The notes beneath the pieces are model-generated. The model was given only the letters and a program-made list of their open reading frames with translations, was not told the origin of the DNA and did not search any database. The position numbers and the translations under genes were made by a program. A stretch of DNA of 64,000 nt from AP-15 sp963781215 (lineage in GTDB: Bacteria > Pseudomonadota > Alphaproteobacteria > ATCC43930 > CGMCC-115725), in assembly GCA_963781215.1 (NCBI GenBank), contig CAWAFE010000055.1, forward strand, positions 1-64,000, in the 5' to 3' direction. This document shows positions 24,737 to 33,931 of the stretch, in pieces; the stretch's first letter is position 1, and each line of letters starts with the position of its first letter.

Positions 24737-27558
24737 GGACCCGATACCAGGAGGGCGGCGTCCCGCCGGCGCAGCCGGTATCGCTGCTGGCCGTCCTGCG
24801 CCAGGAGTTCGAGGAGCTGCACGGCGCCGGCGCCGTCCCGCTGCAGCCCGGTGATACGCTGGAGCGGCTCTATCGGGAGATCCACGACCTCGATCCGCCG
24901 CGCGCGGCACTGTGCCTGTCGGGCGGCGGCATCCGCAGCGCGTCATTCGCGCTGGGCGTGATCCAGGCCTTGGCGCGTCACGGGCTGCTGCCGCAATTCC
25001 ACTACCTCTCGACCGTATCCGGTGGCGGTTATATCGGCGCCTGGCTCTCGGCCTGGCGTTGGCACGAGCGCGACGACGGGCGGGTCTTTTCCCGTCTTGT
25101 CCAGCGCGACGGCGACGGCGACGCCGCCTTCGCCGAGCCGCCGCAGCTGACCGAGCTACGCGCCAACAGCAATTTTCTGACGCCGCGGCTCGGCCTGCTG
25201 TCGGCCGACACCTGGACCGCGATCGTCCTCTATCTGCGAAATTTTCTGCTCAACTGGTTCATCTTCTTGCCGCAGTTCCTGGGCCTGCTGTTGATTCCGC
25301 ATGCGAGCTGGGACGTGCTGATCTGGTTCAACAATCTGGTCGGCGTTGTCAATTGGGCCATGCTGGTGGTGGCGCTGCTGCTGCTGCTGGCCGGGCTTGC
25401 AGTGTCGGTGGCCGGCCGCCCAGCGCGCGATCGGATGCCCGCGAACGGGTTTCCCGAACGGCGGTTCGCGCCGAACACGCGGGCGATGATCTTCTTCATC
25501 TGCCTGCCGATCTTTGGCGCAGCCGGGTTTCTCGCGATCTTTTCGGCCTGGCTCCCGCCCAACGGGCACGAGATTGTGTGGGGGGTGCTGCATATCGACG
25601 AGCTGGGCAAGGAGGCCTTCTATCCGATCCTCTACCCCGCGCTGATCGGCGCCGTCGTCTACGCCCTGGCCTGGCCGATTGGCTTTTTCGCCGGAGGCGG
25701 TCGCTTGCGCGACCTGCGGCGCATCCTGAAGCGGCGGCACGACCCGGTGCCGCCGTTGGCCGAGCTCTTCTGCTATGCGCTCTCCGGCGCCGCCGCGGGC
25801 GCCATCGTCACAATCGGTATCGCTCTATACCAGCGCCTGTCGGGCCTGGCCGAGGCGAAGGACGCGCCACTGCTGCTGACTTTCTTTTTCGGCGGCTACA
25901 ACCGGATTTCGATGATCGTGGCGTGGGGCGTCGCCTGGACGATGTCCGCCGTCTTTGCCGCCGATCTGCTTTTCACCGGGTTGACGAGCTACCACCGCAA
26001 CGGCGACGCGGACCGGGAATGGTCGGCGCGCATGAGCGGCTATCTTGCCGCCGGCGCCATCTTCTGGCTCGCCTTTGCCGCGATCGTGCTCTACGGCCCG
26101 TTCGCCTTGGCCCTGCTCAACAGCTGGGTGTTCGCGATGGCGGGGGGCGCCTCCGGGCTCGCGACATTGCTGCTCGGCGGCAGCGGCAAGACCGCGGCCA
26201 CCGCGGCGAGGCAGGCCGGGGATCGGCTTTCGGTCACGACCATCGTCGAGATCGCCACCCTCGTCTTCATCCTGGTGCTGGCGATCCTGTTGTCGCGATT
26301 CAGCCGCTCTGGGCTCGAATATCTGGTGGTGGTCTTCGGGGTCGAGGCGAACGCCTTTGCCAAGGCGGCGATTTCCGTCCTCGCCGCGGCGGCGCTCGTG
26401 GTCATCTCGGTGCTCGCCTCATACTGGATCAACGTCAACCGCTTCTCGCTGCATGCGGTCTACCGCAACCGGCTGATCCGCGCCTTCCTCGGCGCAGCGC
26501 GCGCCGGCCGTCGCGAGGAGACGCGCACGCATAGCAGCCCCGACCCGTTCACCGGCTTTGCCGAGGCCGACAACCTGCCGCTCGCCGCACTCTGGGAAAC
26601 AGGCGGCAACGAAGGGCGGCGGTGCCTCTTCCCGGTCGTCAACACGACCCTCAACGTCGTCGCTACGACCAATCTCGCCTGGCAGGAGCGCAGGGCCGAG
26701 CCTTTCGCGATGACCCCGCTCGCCTGCGGCAACCCGATCGTCGAGTTCGTCCCGACCCAATTCTATGGCGGGCCCCGCCGCGGGATCACGCTCGGCACGG
26801 CGATGGCGATCTCGGGTGCGGCGGTCAGCCCCAACCAGGGCTATCACTCCTCGCCGATCATCGCCCTGCTCTTGACGCTGTTCAACGTGCGGCTCGGCTG
26901 GTGGCTCGGCAATCCGCGCAAGGGGCCGCGCGTTTACCGGCGCGAGGGGCCACGGCTCAGCATCCGGCCGGTGCTCGCGGAGCTCCTCGGGCAGACCAAC
27001 GACGACGGCCCCTACATCTATCTCTCCGACGGCGGCCATTTCGAGAATCTCGGCCTCTACGAGATGGTCCGGCGCCGATGCCGGTTCATCCTGATCAGCG
27101 ACGCGGGCTCCGATCCTAAATGCACGCTCGAAGACCTCGGCAACGCGGTGCGCAAGATCTGGATCGACCTCGGCATTCGCATCGAATTCGAGCGGATCGA
27201 CGTGGCGGCGCGGCGCGAGCCGCCGGCCGATGGCGCCTATTGCGCGCTCGGGCGGATACATTACCCGGAAAAAGGCGCCAGGGACGGCACCCTGGTCTAC
27301 GTCAAGCCCGGGTTTCACGGCAGCGAGCCGCCCGACATCCGCAGCTATGCCGCCCTCCATCAGGCGTTTCCGCACGAGGGCACCGGCGACCAGTGGTTCA
27401 GCGAATCGCAGATGGAGAGCTATCGCGGGCTCGGCAGCCACATCATCGAAAGGATGGGCGGCATTCGCGGCGAGGAAGAGGTCGAGCCGCTGTCGCTCGA
27501 CGATTTTAACGATCGGGTCCGGCGCTATCTCGAAAGCACGCGGCCGAGGCCTGCCTAA
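24733..27558 (+). CDS. large patatin-like phospholipase with a multi-span membrane insert
   Basis: The product has about 941 aa from the GTG at 24733, which overlaps the ABC-F stop as GTGA. The patatin oxyanion loop SGGGIRSASF lies near residues 62-71 and the nucleophile elbow STVSGGGYIG near 93-102 (Ser about 96). The partner DGG (SDGGHFENLGLYEMV) comes only near residue 767. Between them are roughly eight or nine hydrophobic segments (for example NWFIFLPQFLGLLLIP, MLVVALLLLLAGLAVSVAG, AIFWLAFAAIVLYGPFALAL), so the catalytic domain would be assembled around a membrane region. Role probably membrane-lipid hydrolysis or remodelling; substrate unknown. Confidence 0.85.
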   Translation: MRTRYQEGGVPPAQPVSLLAVLRQEFEELHGAGAVPLQPGDTLERLYREIHDLDPPRAALCLSGGGIRSASFALGVIQALARHGLLPQFHYLSTVSGGGYIGAWLSAWRWHERDDGRVFSRLVQRDGDGDAAFAEPPQLTELRANSNFLTPRLGLLSADTWTAIVLYLRNFLLNWFIFLPQFLGLLLIPHASWDVLIWFNNLVGVVNWAMLVVALLLLLAGLAVSVAGRPARDRMPANGFPERRFAPNTRAMIFFICLPIFGAAGFLAIFSAWLPPNGHEIVWGVLHIDELGKEAFYPILYPALIGAVVYALAWPIGFFAGGGRLRDLRRILKRRHDPVPPLAELFCYALSGAAAGAIVTIGIALYQRLSGLAEAKDAPLLLTFFFGGYNRISMIVAWGVAWTMSAVFAADLLFTGLTSYHRNGDADREWSARMSGYLAAGAIFWLAFAAIVLYGPFALALLNSWVFAMAGGASGLATLLLGGSGKTAATAARQAGDRLSVTTIVEIATLVFILVLAILLSRFSRSGLEYLVVVFGVEANAFAKAAISVLAAAALVVISVLASYWINVNRFSLHAVYRNRLIRAFLGAARAGRREETRTHSSPDPFTGFAEADNLPLAALWETGGNEGRRCLFPVVNTTLNVVATTNLAWQERRAEPFAMTPLACGNPIVEFVPTQFYGGPRRGITLGTAMAISGAAVSPNQGYHSSPIIALLLTLFNVRLGWWLGNPRKGPRVYRREGPRLSIRPVLAELLGQTNDDGPYIYLSDGGHFENLGLYEMVRRRCRFILISDAGSDPKCTLEDLGNAVRKIWIDLGIRIEFERIDVAARREPPADGAYCALGRIHYPEKGARDGTLVYVKPGFHGSEPPDIRSYAALHQAFPHEGTGDQWFSESQMESYRGLGSHIIERMGGIRGEEEVEPLSLDDFNDRVRRYLESTRPRPA

Positions 27559-27628
27559 TGGCGTCTCGGGATTGGCCTGCCTTTCCGGCGTTTTGGCGTG
27601 CAGCGTCTCTCGGGCAGCATCGATCGCA

Positions 27629-29068
27629 TCACTCGGCGAGCGGCAGGCTCAGCGGCGTGATCTCCTCGGCGCGGCGGCCGCGGTAGTCACGCCGCGGTGC
27701 TGCATCGAGCATGCGGCGTTGCGCCTCGGCCAGACGCAGCGCGGCATCGGCCTGGTCGAGCGTCGTCACCTTGCCGTCGGCCACCACCTGTCGCCCGTCT
27801 ACGAACACATCGCGCACCGCCCGGTCGGCCGCGTGGAAGACGAACGAGCGCAGCGGGTCGCGCGCCGGCATCATCTGCGGCACCGTCAGGTCGACGATCA
27901 CGAGATCCGCCTTCATATTGGGCGCGATCCGGCCGAGATCGCTGCGCAGCAGCGCGTTGGCGCCGCCGACCGTCGCGGCGTGCAGCAGGTCGGCCGCACT
28001 CACCGTCTCGATGTCGCGCGCCGCGATGCGGGCGAAGATCGCCGCCTTGCGCATCTCCTCGACCAGATTGTGCGGGGTCGTGTCGGTGCCGAGCCCCATA
28101 TTGACGCCGGCGCGCAGGTAGTCGCCGAAATTCTCCATGATCTGGCCGTAGCGGGCGAAGGGCGTCGGACAATGGGCGACCGACGAGCCGGCGCCGGCGA
28201 TCAGCGCCAGATCGGTCTTTGTCCACCAGCGGATCCAGGAATGGGTGTCGAGAAAGAGCGCATGGCCGAGGATCGTCTGCGGGCCGAGGATGCCGATCTC
28301 GTGCGCCCACTGGACCGGGGTCTTGCCGTGGCGGCGGATCATCTCGCGCACCTCGTTCACACTCTGCGCGACGTGCACGGTGAACGGCAGCCCACGTTCC
28401 CGCGCCGCGTCGTGGCTGTCGCGCAAGAGGTCGGCGGTGCAGGTGTCGATCTGGGCCGGCGAGACGACGCCCGAGAGTCGGCCGCACGGGTGCTGCGCCG
28501 CCCGGTCGATCAGCCGCAGCGCCGCCTCGAAGCCGGCGCGCCCGCGCGCCTCGTCCCAGTCGAACTTCAGCTCCCAGTCGTTCTCCAGCCGCCAGCGCGC
28601 CGACGCGTAGCCCGGGGCGAGAAAGCCGCGCAGGCCGCTCTTGGCGAAGAGGTCGATCCAGCCCTCCCAGGCGGCCGAGATGTCGACCAGCGAGGTGACC
28701 CCGCTCAGCAGCAGTTCGCAGTAGGCGAATTCGGCGCTGGCGGCGCGGGCTTCCTCGTCCGGCGCCGAATAGGCCTGCGAGCGCTCGTAGAGCCCGGTCA
28801 TGTGCATGTTGCGCAGCCCGTGCTCCTCGCGCACGCCGCGATAGAGCGGCTCGTGCTCCGGGTGCGAGTGGATGTCGATCAGGCCGGGCAGCACGAAGCG
28901 GTCCCGTCCGTCGATCACCCGGTCCGCCGGTCCGGTGTAATTCTGTCCGAGAAACGCGATGCGGTCGTCGGCAAAGGCGAGATCGATGCCGCGACGATAG
29001 ACGTGTCGTCCGGCGCCTTCGTCCCAGGCGATGACCCAGTCGGCGTTTTTGATGAGGGTGGTGGTCAC
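27629..29068 (-). CDS. amidohydrolase of the chlorohydrolase/TrzA-AtzA type
   Basis: The product has about 479 aa. The metal-dependent hydrolase barrel is seen in FVLPGLIDIHSHPEHEPLYR (HxH metal ligands), FTVHVAQSVNEVREMIRR (His), ILGHALFLDTHSW (His) and NMGLGTDTTPHNLVEEMRKA (catalytic Asp). The small beta-domain at both ends (NADWVIAWDE; VFVDGRQVVADGKV) is normal. I chose the GTG at 29068 because longer starts overlap the next cupin gene and read low-complexity arginine. The family deaminates or dechlorinates N-heterocycles and nucleosides; substrate unknown. Confidence 0.88.
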   Translation of the reverse strand: MTTTLIKNADWVIAWDEGAGRHVYRRGIDLAFADDRIAFLGQNYTGPADRVIDGRDRFVLPGLIDIHSHPEHEPLYRGVREEHGLRNMHMTGLYERSQAYSAPDEEARAASAEFAYCELLLSGVTSLVDISAAWEGWIDLFAKSGLRGFLAPGYASARWRLENDWELKFDWDEARGRAGFEAALRLIDRAAQHPCGRLSGVVSPAQIDTCTADLLRDSHDAARERGLPFTVHVAQSVNEVREMIRRHGKTPVQWAHEIGILGPQTILGHALFLDTHSWIRWWTKTDLALIAGAGSSVAHCPTPFARYGQIMENFGDYLRAGVNMGLGTDTTPHNLVEEMRKAAIFARIAARDIETVSAADLLHAATVGGANALLRSDLGRIAPNMKADLVIVDLTVPQMMPARDPLRSFVFHAADRAVRDVFVDGRQVVADGKVTTLDQADAALRLAEAQRRMLDAAPRRDYRGRRAEEITPLSLPLAE

Positions 29069-29081
29069 GGCAGTATCCTGC

Positions 29082-29828
29082 TTATTTCTGCGGCGCCGCC
29101 GGGACGACGGCTGCGACACCTTGCGGGTTGATGTTGAAGGCCAGGAAGGTGAAGGGCGCGTTGCTGGGGTTGCCCCATTGGTGGACGAGGCTCGCAGGCT
29201 CGTAGATCACGGCATCCGGCCCCTTCATGGTGGTCTCACCGGCGATCGTATTCGCGCCGGTCCCGGAGAGGACGTAGTAGAGCGCGGCTCCGGTGCGGTG
29301 ATGCGCCGGGTTCGAGGGCATCCCCGGCGGGAAGGTGATCCGCGTCAGATTGAGGTCGTAGCTGCCGGGCTCGAGGTCGGGGATCGGCGACGCCGTGCGA
29401 TAGAGCTCGGTCGTCATGGCCGGGGGCGCTTCGACCGGACGATCGACCGCATTTGCCGGGGCCAACAGGAAATGCAGAGCGTTCGACGGCGCCGTGCCCA
29501 CTGCTTTCAACGAGGCGGGCTTGCCGACGGCGATAAACGCCGCTTCGCCCGGGCCGATCGTCTTGGTCTCGCCGCCGGCCGAGATTTCGGTCGACCCGGA
29601 AAGCTGATAGAGGATGCCGTCGGGCGCGTCGGCCGTGCTCGCTCCGCCCGGCGGGATGGTCACGGCCAAAGCTCTGAAATAGATCGGCGCTGTGCCCAAA
29701 CCCGGGAGTTTTGCCGCGGCCACCACCGTTCGCACGACCGCGGCTGCGGCCGGCGGGCTCTGCGCGGCGGCCGAGCTGGCGAGGAGCGCTGCCTCGACCA
29801 GCATAATTCCGAAAATCCCCATGCGCAT
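29082..29828 (-). CDS. exported cupin-type protein
   Basis: The product has 248 aa. The ATG at 29828 gives a signal peptide (MRMGIFGIMLVEAALLASSA, then AAQ). Two cupin-like halves follow: the first around AVTIPPGGASTADAPDGILY lacks clear metal ligands, the second has HHRTGAALYYVLSGTG and SLVHQWGNPSN, so only the C-terminal site is likely to bind metal. It is probably periplasmic. It ends 13 bp before the amidohydrolase start on the same strand, so the two may be co-transcribed. Substrate unknown. Confidence 0.82.
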   Translation of the reverse strand: MRMGIFGIMLVEAALLASSAAAQSPPAAAAVVRTVVAAAKLPGLGTAPIYFRALAVTIPPGGASTADAPDGILYQLSGSTEISAGGETKTIGPGEAAFIAVGKPASLKAVGTAPSNALHFLLAPANAVDRPVEAPPAMTTELYRTASPIPDLEPGSYDLNLTRITFPPGMPSNPAHHRTGAALYYVLSGTGANTIAGETTMKGPDAVIYEPASLVHQWGNPSNAPFTFLAFNINPQGVAAVVPAAPQK

Positions 29829-29990
29829 GGCGGCCTCCCCAGCCGAGCGGTTGCTGATGGCGCAGGTTATCCTCGCACGGACCCCGGACTTTGACGAAGA
29901 CCACAATCGTGAGCCTGCGGCTCGCCTGTCAAAAGCGATCCCGAGGGGAAACGGCCGAAGGGCCAGGGGCAGCGCAGCGTCCCTTCCCCC

Positions 29991-31250
29991 TCAGGCGAGC
30001 AGTCCCGGCAGCGGCCGCGCCGTGGCACTGTCGGGAAATACTTCGGCCTCGAGCTTGCGGTCGTCGACCCGCAGGTGGTCCCCGAGCAGACCCTTCAGCA
30101 CCGAGCGCAGATCGGTGGTGGGCTTCAGATCGCGATGCTCGTAAAGATCGGCACTCTTCAGACCCGGCCAATCCGCCAGGACACGGCCGCCCTTGAGCGC
30201 ACCTCCGGCCAGCAGCGCCACGGTTGCGGTGCCGTGGTCGGTGCCGTCGTTGCCGTTGAGCCTGGCGGTGCGGCCGAACTCGGTGACGAGCACGACGACC
30301 GTCTCGCGCCAGGCGTCGCCCATATTGGTCTCGATCGCGGCAATGGCGCCATCGAGGGCGCCGAGCAGCCCGGCGAGTCGGCCCTTGAGGGCACCCTCGT
30401 TGACATGCGTGTCCCAGCCGTCGAAGGCGAGGGCGCCGACCCTCGGACCGCTGGCACCGGCCAGGAACTTCGCGGCGGCGCCGGCCGTCTCGGCGAAATA
30501 GTCGCTCACCTGGGCGATGTCTCGGCCCGGGATCAGCGGGCGCTTGTCGCCCGGCTCGGGGGTCAGGCCGCCGGCGCGCGCGACCGCGGCGAGGCCGATG
30601 TGCTCCTCGAGCACACGCGCGAAGGTCGGGTCGGTATGCCGATAGAGATCGAGCAGCCGCATCGTCGTGTCGTCACCGACCGGTGGCAGCCGCGGTGGTA
30701 CCCAGCATAGGACCGGTGCGGGGCCGCGCACGACGAGCGGAGTAATCGGTCCGACGGCAAAGGCCTGTCGGCCGGGCAGATCGGTGCGCCCGGCCGCGGC
30801 GAGCCCGGCGAGGGCGCGGTTGAGCCAGCCGGTATCGACCGCGCCCGGTGTCGCCAGTCCGCTTTGCAATACGTCCTGCCCGTCGAAATGCGAGCGCTCG
30901 CGATATGGCGTCGCCACCGCGTGCACGAATGCAGCCTGGCCCGCCCGATAAAGCCGATGGAGGTTCGGCATCGCCGGGTTGAGCGCGAAGAAACCATCGA
31001 GCGGGAGTCCCGGAGTCTGGCCGTCGAGGGTCAGTCCTTTATCCCCGCGCAGCTTGGGCCAATCGCGATCGCCGACCGGCGCGACCACGGCCAGCCCGTC
31101 GAGCGCGCCGCGCAGGACGACAGTCAGAAATCGCGGGTCGCGGCCTTCGGCGTGCGCGATGCGCGGCACAAGGGCCCAGGCGAACAGCGCTCCCGAACCG
31201 ATGAGCAGCTCGCGGCGCGTCGCAGCATGCAGCTCCGCCGACATGATCAC
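29991..31250 (-). CDS. DUF1501 exported protein
   Basis: The product has 419 aa. The N-terminus TRRELLIGSGALFAWALVPR, then IAHA, is a signal peptide with an RR pair resembling a Tat signal. The body matches DUF1501 (alkaline-phosphatase-like fold): RFLTVVLRGALDGLAVVAPV, ERSHFDGQDVLQSG, GWDTHVNEG and VTEFGRTARLNGNDGTDHGT. Start and upstream stop overlap by 4 bp (ATGA). DUF1501 genes are nearly always paired with DUF1800 genes, as here; the pair is thought to act in the envelope, function unknown. Confidence 0.92.
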   Translation of the reverse strand: MIMSAELHAATRRELLIGSGALFAWALVPRIAHAEGRDPRFLTVVLRGALDGLAVVAPVGDRDWPKLRGDKGLTLDGQTPGLPLDGFFALNPAMPNLHRLYRAGQAAFVHAVATPYRERSHFDGQDVLQSGLATPGAVDTGWLNRALAGLAAAGRTDLPGRQAFAVGPITPLVVRGPAPVLCWVPPRLPPVGDDTTMRLLDLYRHTDPTFARVLEEHIGLAAVARAGGLTPEPGDKRPLIPGRDIAQVSDYFAETAGAAAKFLAGASGPRVGALAFDGWDTHVNEGALKGRLAGLLGALDGAIAAIETNMGDAWRETVVVLVTEFGRTARLNGNDGTDHGTATVALLAGGALKGGRVLADWPGLKSADLYEHRDLKPTTDLRSVLKGLLGDHLRVDDRKLEAEVFPDSATARPLPGLLA

Positions 31251-32674
31251 CTCCGCAGGAATTCGGGAGCCATCAGCAACAGTGCCAGCGCCTGCGGCTT
31301 GCTAGCGGCGCTAGCGATGGCGCGGCGCGTCTGCGCCGAGGCCAGCGGCCCCAGCGCCGTGTCCGCGATCATTTCCGGATCGAGGTCGCGGACGACGCTC
31401 TGGGCAAAATTACCGGCGATGTCGAGACGTTCCGGCAGGCCGTCGAGCCACGCCGCATTGTCGTCCGAGAACCCCTTCGGCGCCGGCGGCCGCCACAACG
31501 GCTCGCCGAGCAGGGTCTGCGCCTGCATGATGCGGCGGATGTCGCCCAGTTCCTCGGTCGCCCGCAGCGCCGCCGCTATCCACTCGCCCGGGCGCTTGAT
31601 CTTGACCTGCTCGGGCGCCCAGGATTCGGGGGCCGCGATCAAGGTCTTCGCGATCTCCTTGAGATCGCCGTCGGTGTCGATGAAGCGTCGCGCGAGGCGC
31701 TCGACGAGCGCCGGCGGCGGGTCGTCGGCGATGAAGTGATGCGCCAGCTTGGATGCGACATGCCGCGCTGTCTCCGGATGGCGCGCAAGGTCGGCGAGCA
31801 CCGCCCGGCCTTGCCCCACGCCGGTGTCGGGATAGGTCTTGCCGATCACCCTTTGCGCCCCCGGCTCGTGCGCCCGCCCGAGAAAGACGAACTCACCACC
31901 GTGGTCCGGGTTCGACACGGTCGGCAGGATGGTCCAGCCGGTCAGGACCTTGGCGAAACTGGTGACATCGGCCTGGGTGTAGCCGGTGCGCACGCCGAGC
32001 GTGTGCAGCTCCAGGATCTCACGCGCCAGATTTTCGTTGAGGCCCTTGCCGCGGTTGACGCCGGCCACCGAGTCGGGGCCGATCGACTGCGCATTGTCGA
32101 GATAGATCAGCATCGCCGAATGGCCCTCGGCCGCGAGCAGCATGTCGGCGAAGCGGCCCAGCACATGCGCGCGGATCGCCTCGCGCTCGTAGCCGCCGGC
32201 CATTGCCGTGGCATTGGCGTTGACGCAGAAATGGTTCGACCAGAACCACACCAGACGCTCGACATAGCCGATTTCGGCATAGAACGCGGCATCGATTCGC
32301 GCCTTGGCTTCGGTGAGAAAAATCTGTTGCGGCAGCCGCACGCCTTCGGGCTGGGCCGGCGCAGACGGTGCCGGGTCAGTCTGGGCCATCGCGTTTGGGC
32401 CGCTTGGGCTTTCGCTGGCAGCCAGCGCCGCCTCGCGACGCAGACGCTCGCGTTTGGCGTTTGCGTTGCGCTCGGCGTTGTACTCAAAGACGGCGCGGTT
32501 GGCCTCGGCGCTGGTCAGCAGATTGGGGTTGAGGAGCTGGCCGGCATTCGGCCGATCGAGCTCGGCGAGAAGCGCGCCCCGCGGATCAGACGCGATCGCA
32601 TCAATCGACCCGGGCCGCGGCCCGAAGCCGAACCGATGCAGCGCCAGCGCCGCCACCTTTGGATCGCGGGCCAT
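31247..32674 (-). CDS. DUF1800 protein
   Basis: The product has 475 aa. The family starts with LHRFGFGPRPGSIDAI, then VERLVWFWSNHFCV, GGYEREAIRAHVLGRFADML, NENLAREILELHTLGVRTGY (a very conserved ENLARE..ELHTLG block), VLTGW and KLAHHFIADDPP. No signal peptide is visible, so localisation is uncertain even though its partner is exported. It is the first gene of the pair; its stop overlaps the DUF1501 start. Biochemical role unknown in general. Confidence 0.92.
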   Translation of the reverse strand: MARDPKVAALALHRFGFGPRPGSIDAIASDPRGALLAELDRPNAGQLLNPNLLTSAEANRAVFEYNAERNANAKRERLRREAALAASESPSGPNAMAQTDPAPSAPAQPEGVRLPQQIFLTEAKARIDAAFYAEIGYVERLVWFWSNHFCVNANATAMAGGYEREAIRAHVLGRFADMLLAAEGHSAMLIYLDNAQSIGPDSVAGVNRGKGLNENLAREILELHTLGVRTGYTQADVTSFAKVLTGWTILPTVSNPDHGGEFVFLGRAHEPGAQRVIGKTYPDTGVGQGRAVLADLARHPETARHVASKLAHHFIADDPPPALVERLARRFIDTDGDLKEIAKTLIAAPESWAPEQVKIKRPGEWIAAALRATEELGDIRRIMQAQTLLGEPLWRPPAPKGFSDDNAAWLDGLPERLDIAGNFAQSVVRDLDPEMIADTALGPLASAQTRRAIASAASKPQALALLLMAPEFLRR

Positions 32675-32847
32675 CGGTGTCGTCTCCGCAAGAGCATGTC
32701 GAACGCGCGAGATTATAGGCGGCGGCTCACGGGCGTATCACCAATGTTCCTCGCCCGACGGTCGTCGCCGCACCCCTTCGGCACAGGTGGCGGGCGGCTT
32801 CCAACGGTGGTATTGCCGGATCGCCTACCAGAGCGAGGACGCTGCCA

Positions 32848-33861
32848 GTGGCCACCGCCGGTCCGCGCAATCTGATCACCGATGTGCCTGGAATCCTGGT
32901 GGGTCAGGCCGAAGACCGCGGCGGCGTCACGGGCGCGACGGTGGTGCTGGCCGAATGGCCGGCGGTCGCCGCGGTCGATGTCCGCGGCGGCGCGCCAGGC
33001 AGCCGCGAGACGGAATTGCTCGCCCCCGGCACGCTGGTCGATCGGGTCGACGCGATTGTGCTGTCGGGCGGCTCGGCTTTCGGCCTCGACGCAGCGGCGG
33101 GGGTGATGGATCGGCTCGCCGCCGCCGGCCGCGGTTTCGCGGTGGGCGCGGTTCGAGTGCCGATCGTGCCGGCGGCGATCCTGTTCGACCTCGGCTTCCC
33201 CGGCCGACAGGCCTGGGCGGAAGAGCCGCCCTACCGCCGGCTCGGCTGCGAAGCCGCCGCCGCGGCCGCCAGGGAGTTCGCGTTGGGCAATGCCGGGGCC
33301 GGGCTCGGCGCCAGGGCCGGAAAGCTTAAGGGCGGCCTCGGCAGCGCCTCGCTCCGCCTCGCCGGCGGAGCGATGGTCGGGGCGATCGTCGCAGTCAACA
33401 GCTGGGGCTCGACGGTGCGGCCCGATTGCGGGCGCTTCTGGGCGGCCGAGACGGCGCTCGCCGGCGAGATCGACGAGCAGCCGGCGGCTCCGGACGCCGC
33501 GCTCGATCCGGAAGATTTTTCGCAGTGCGGTGCGGCCGGCCCCGGCGGCAACACGACGATCGCGGTCGTCGCAACCGACGCGGTACTCGACAAGGGCGGC
33601 TGTCGGCGTCTGGCGATCATGGCGCAGGACGGGCTCGCCCGCGCCATCCGCCCGGTGCACACGCCGTTCGACGGCGACACCGTGTTCGCGCTGGCGACCG
33701 GCTCCGGCCCCCCGGTCGATCCGGCGGTGCTGTTGCGGGTCGGCAGCGCCGCCGCCGACTGCCTGGCGCGCGCCGTGATGCGTGCCGTGCTCGCCGCCCT
33801 GCCGATGGGCGGCGTCGTCAGCTGGCGCGAGCTGTGGGGTCCGCGACACGCCCCCGCTTGA
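32848..33861 (+). CDS. P1-family (S58) aminopeptidase/amidase, DmpA-like
   Basis: The product has 337 aa from the GTG at 32848. The family self-cleaves to expose an N-terminal nucleophile; the matching site is GPGGNTTIAVVATDAVLDKG, with Thr after Asn as likely nucleophile. Other conserved blocks are NLITDVPGILVGQAEDRGG, VLSGGSAFGLDAAAGVM, KGGLGSASLRL and VHTPFDGDTVFALATG. Members act on small peptides or beta-peptides with D- or L-aminopeptidase activity, cytoplasmic. It is divergent from DUF1800. Confidence 0.9.
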   Translation: MATAGPRNLITDVPGILVGQAEDRGGVTGATVVLAEWPAVAAVDVRGGAPGSRETELLAPGTLVDRVDAIVLSGGSAFGLDAAAGVMDRLAAAGRGFAVGAVRVPIVPAAILFDLGFPGRQAWAEEPPYRRLGCEAAAAAAREFALGNAGAGLGARAGKLKGGLGSASLRLAGGAMVGAIVAVNSWGSTVRPDCGRFWAAETALAGEIDEQPAAPDAALDPEDFSQCGAAGPGGNTTIAVVATDAVLDKGGCRRLAIMAQDGLARAIRPVHTPFDGDTVFALATGSGPPVDPAVLLRVGSAAADCLARAVMRAVLAALPMGGVVSWRELWGPRHAPA

Positions 33862-33931
33862 CAGGGTGTGGCGAGGATGGTGCAACTGCCCACGAAACGA
33901 CTTGCCTTAAACAGGGATCGGAGACGTCGAC

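Noticed and set aside
22760..24946. 728-codon open frame on the minus strand
   Set aside because: Antisense to the clear ABC-F gene, low-complexity composition and no motifs.
27230..29131. 633-codon open frame on the plus strand
   Set aside because: Overlaps the end of the patatin gene and lies antisense to the amidohydrolase; arginine-rich with no motifs.
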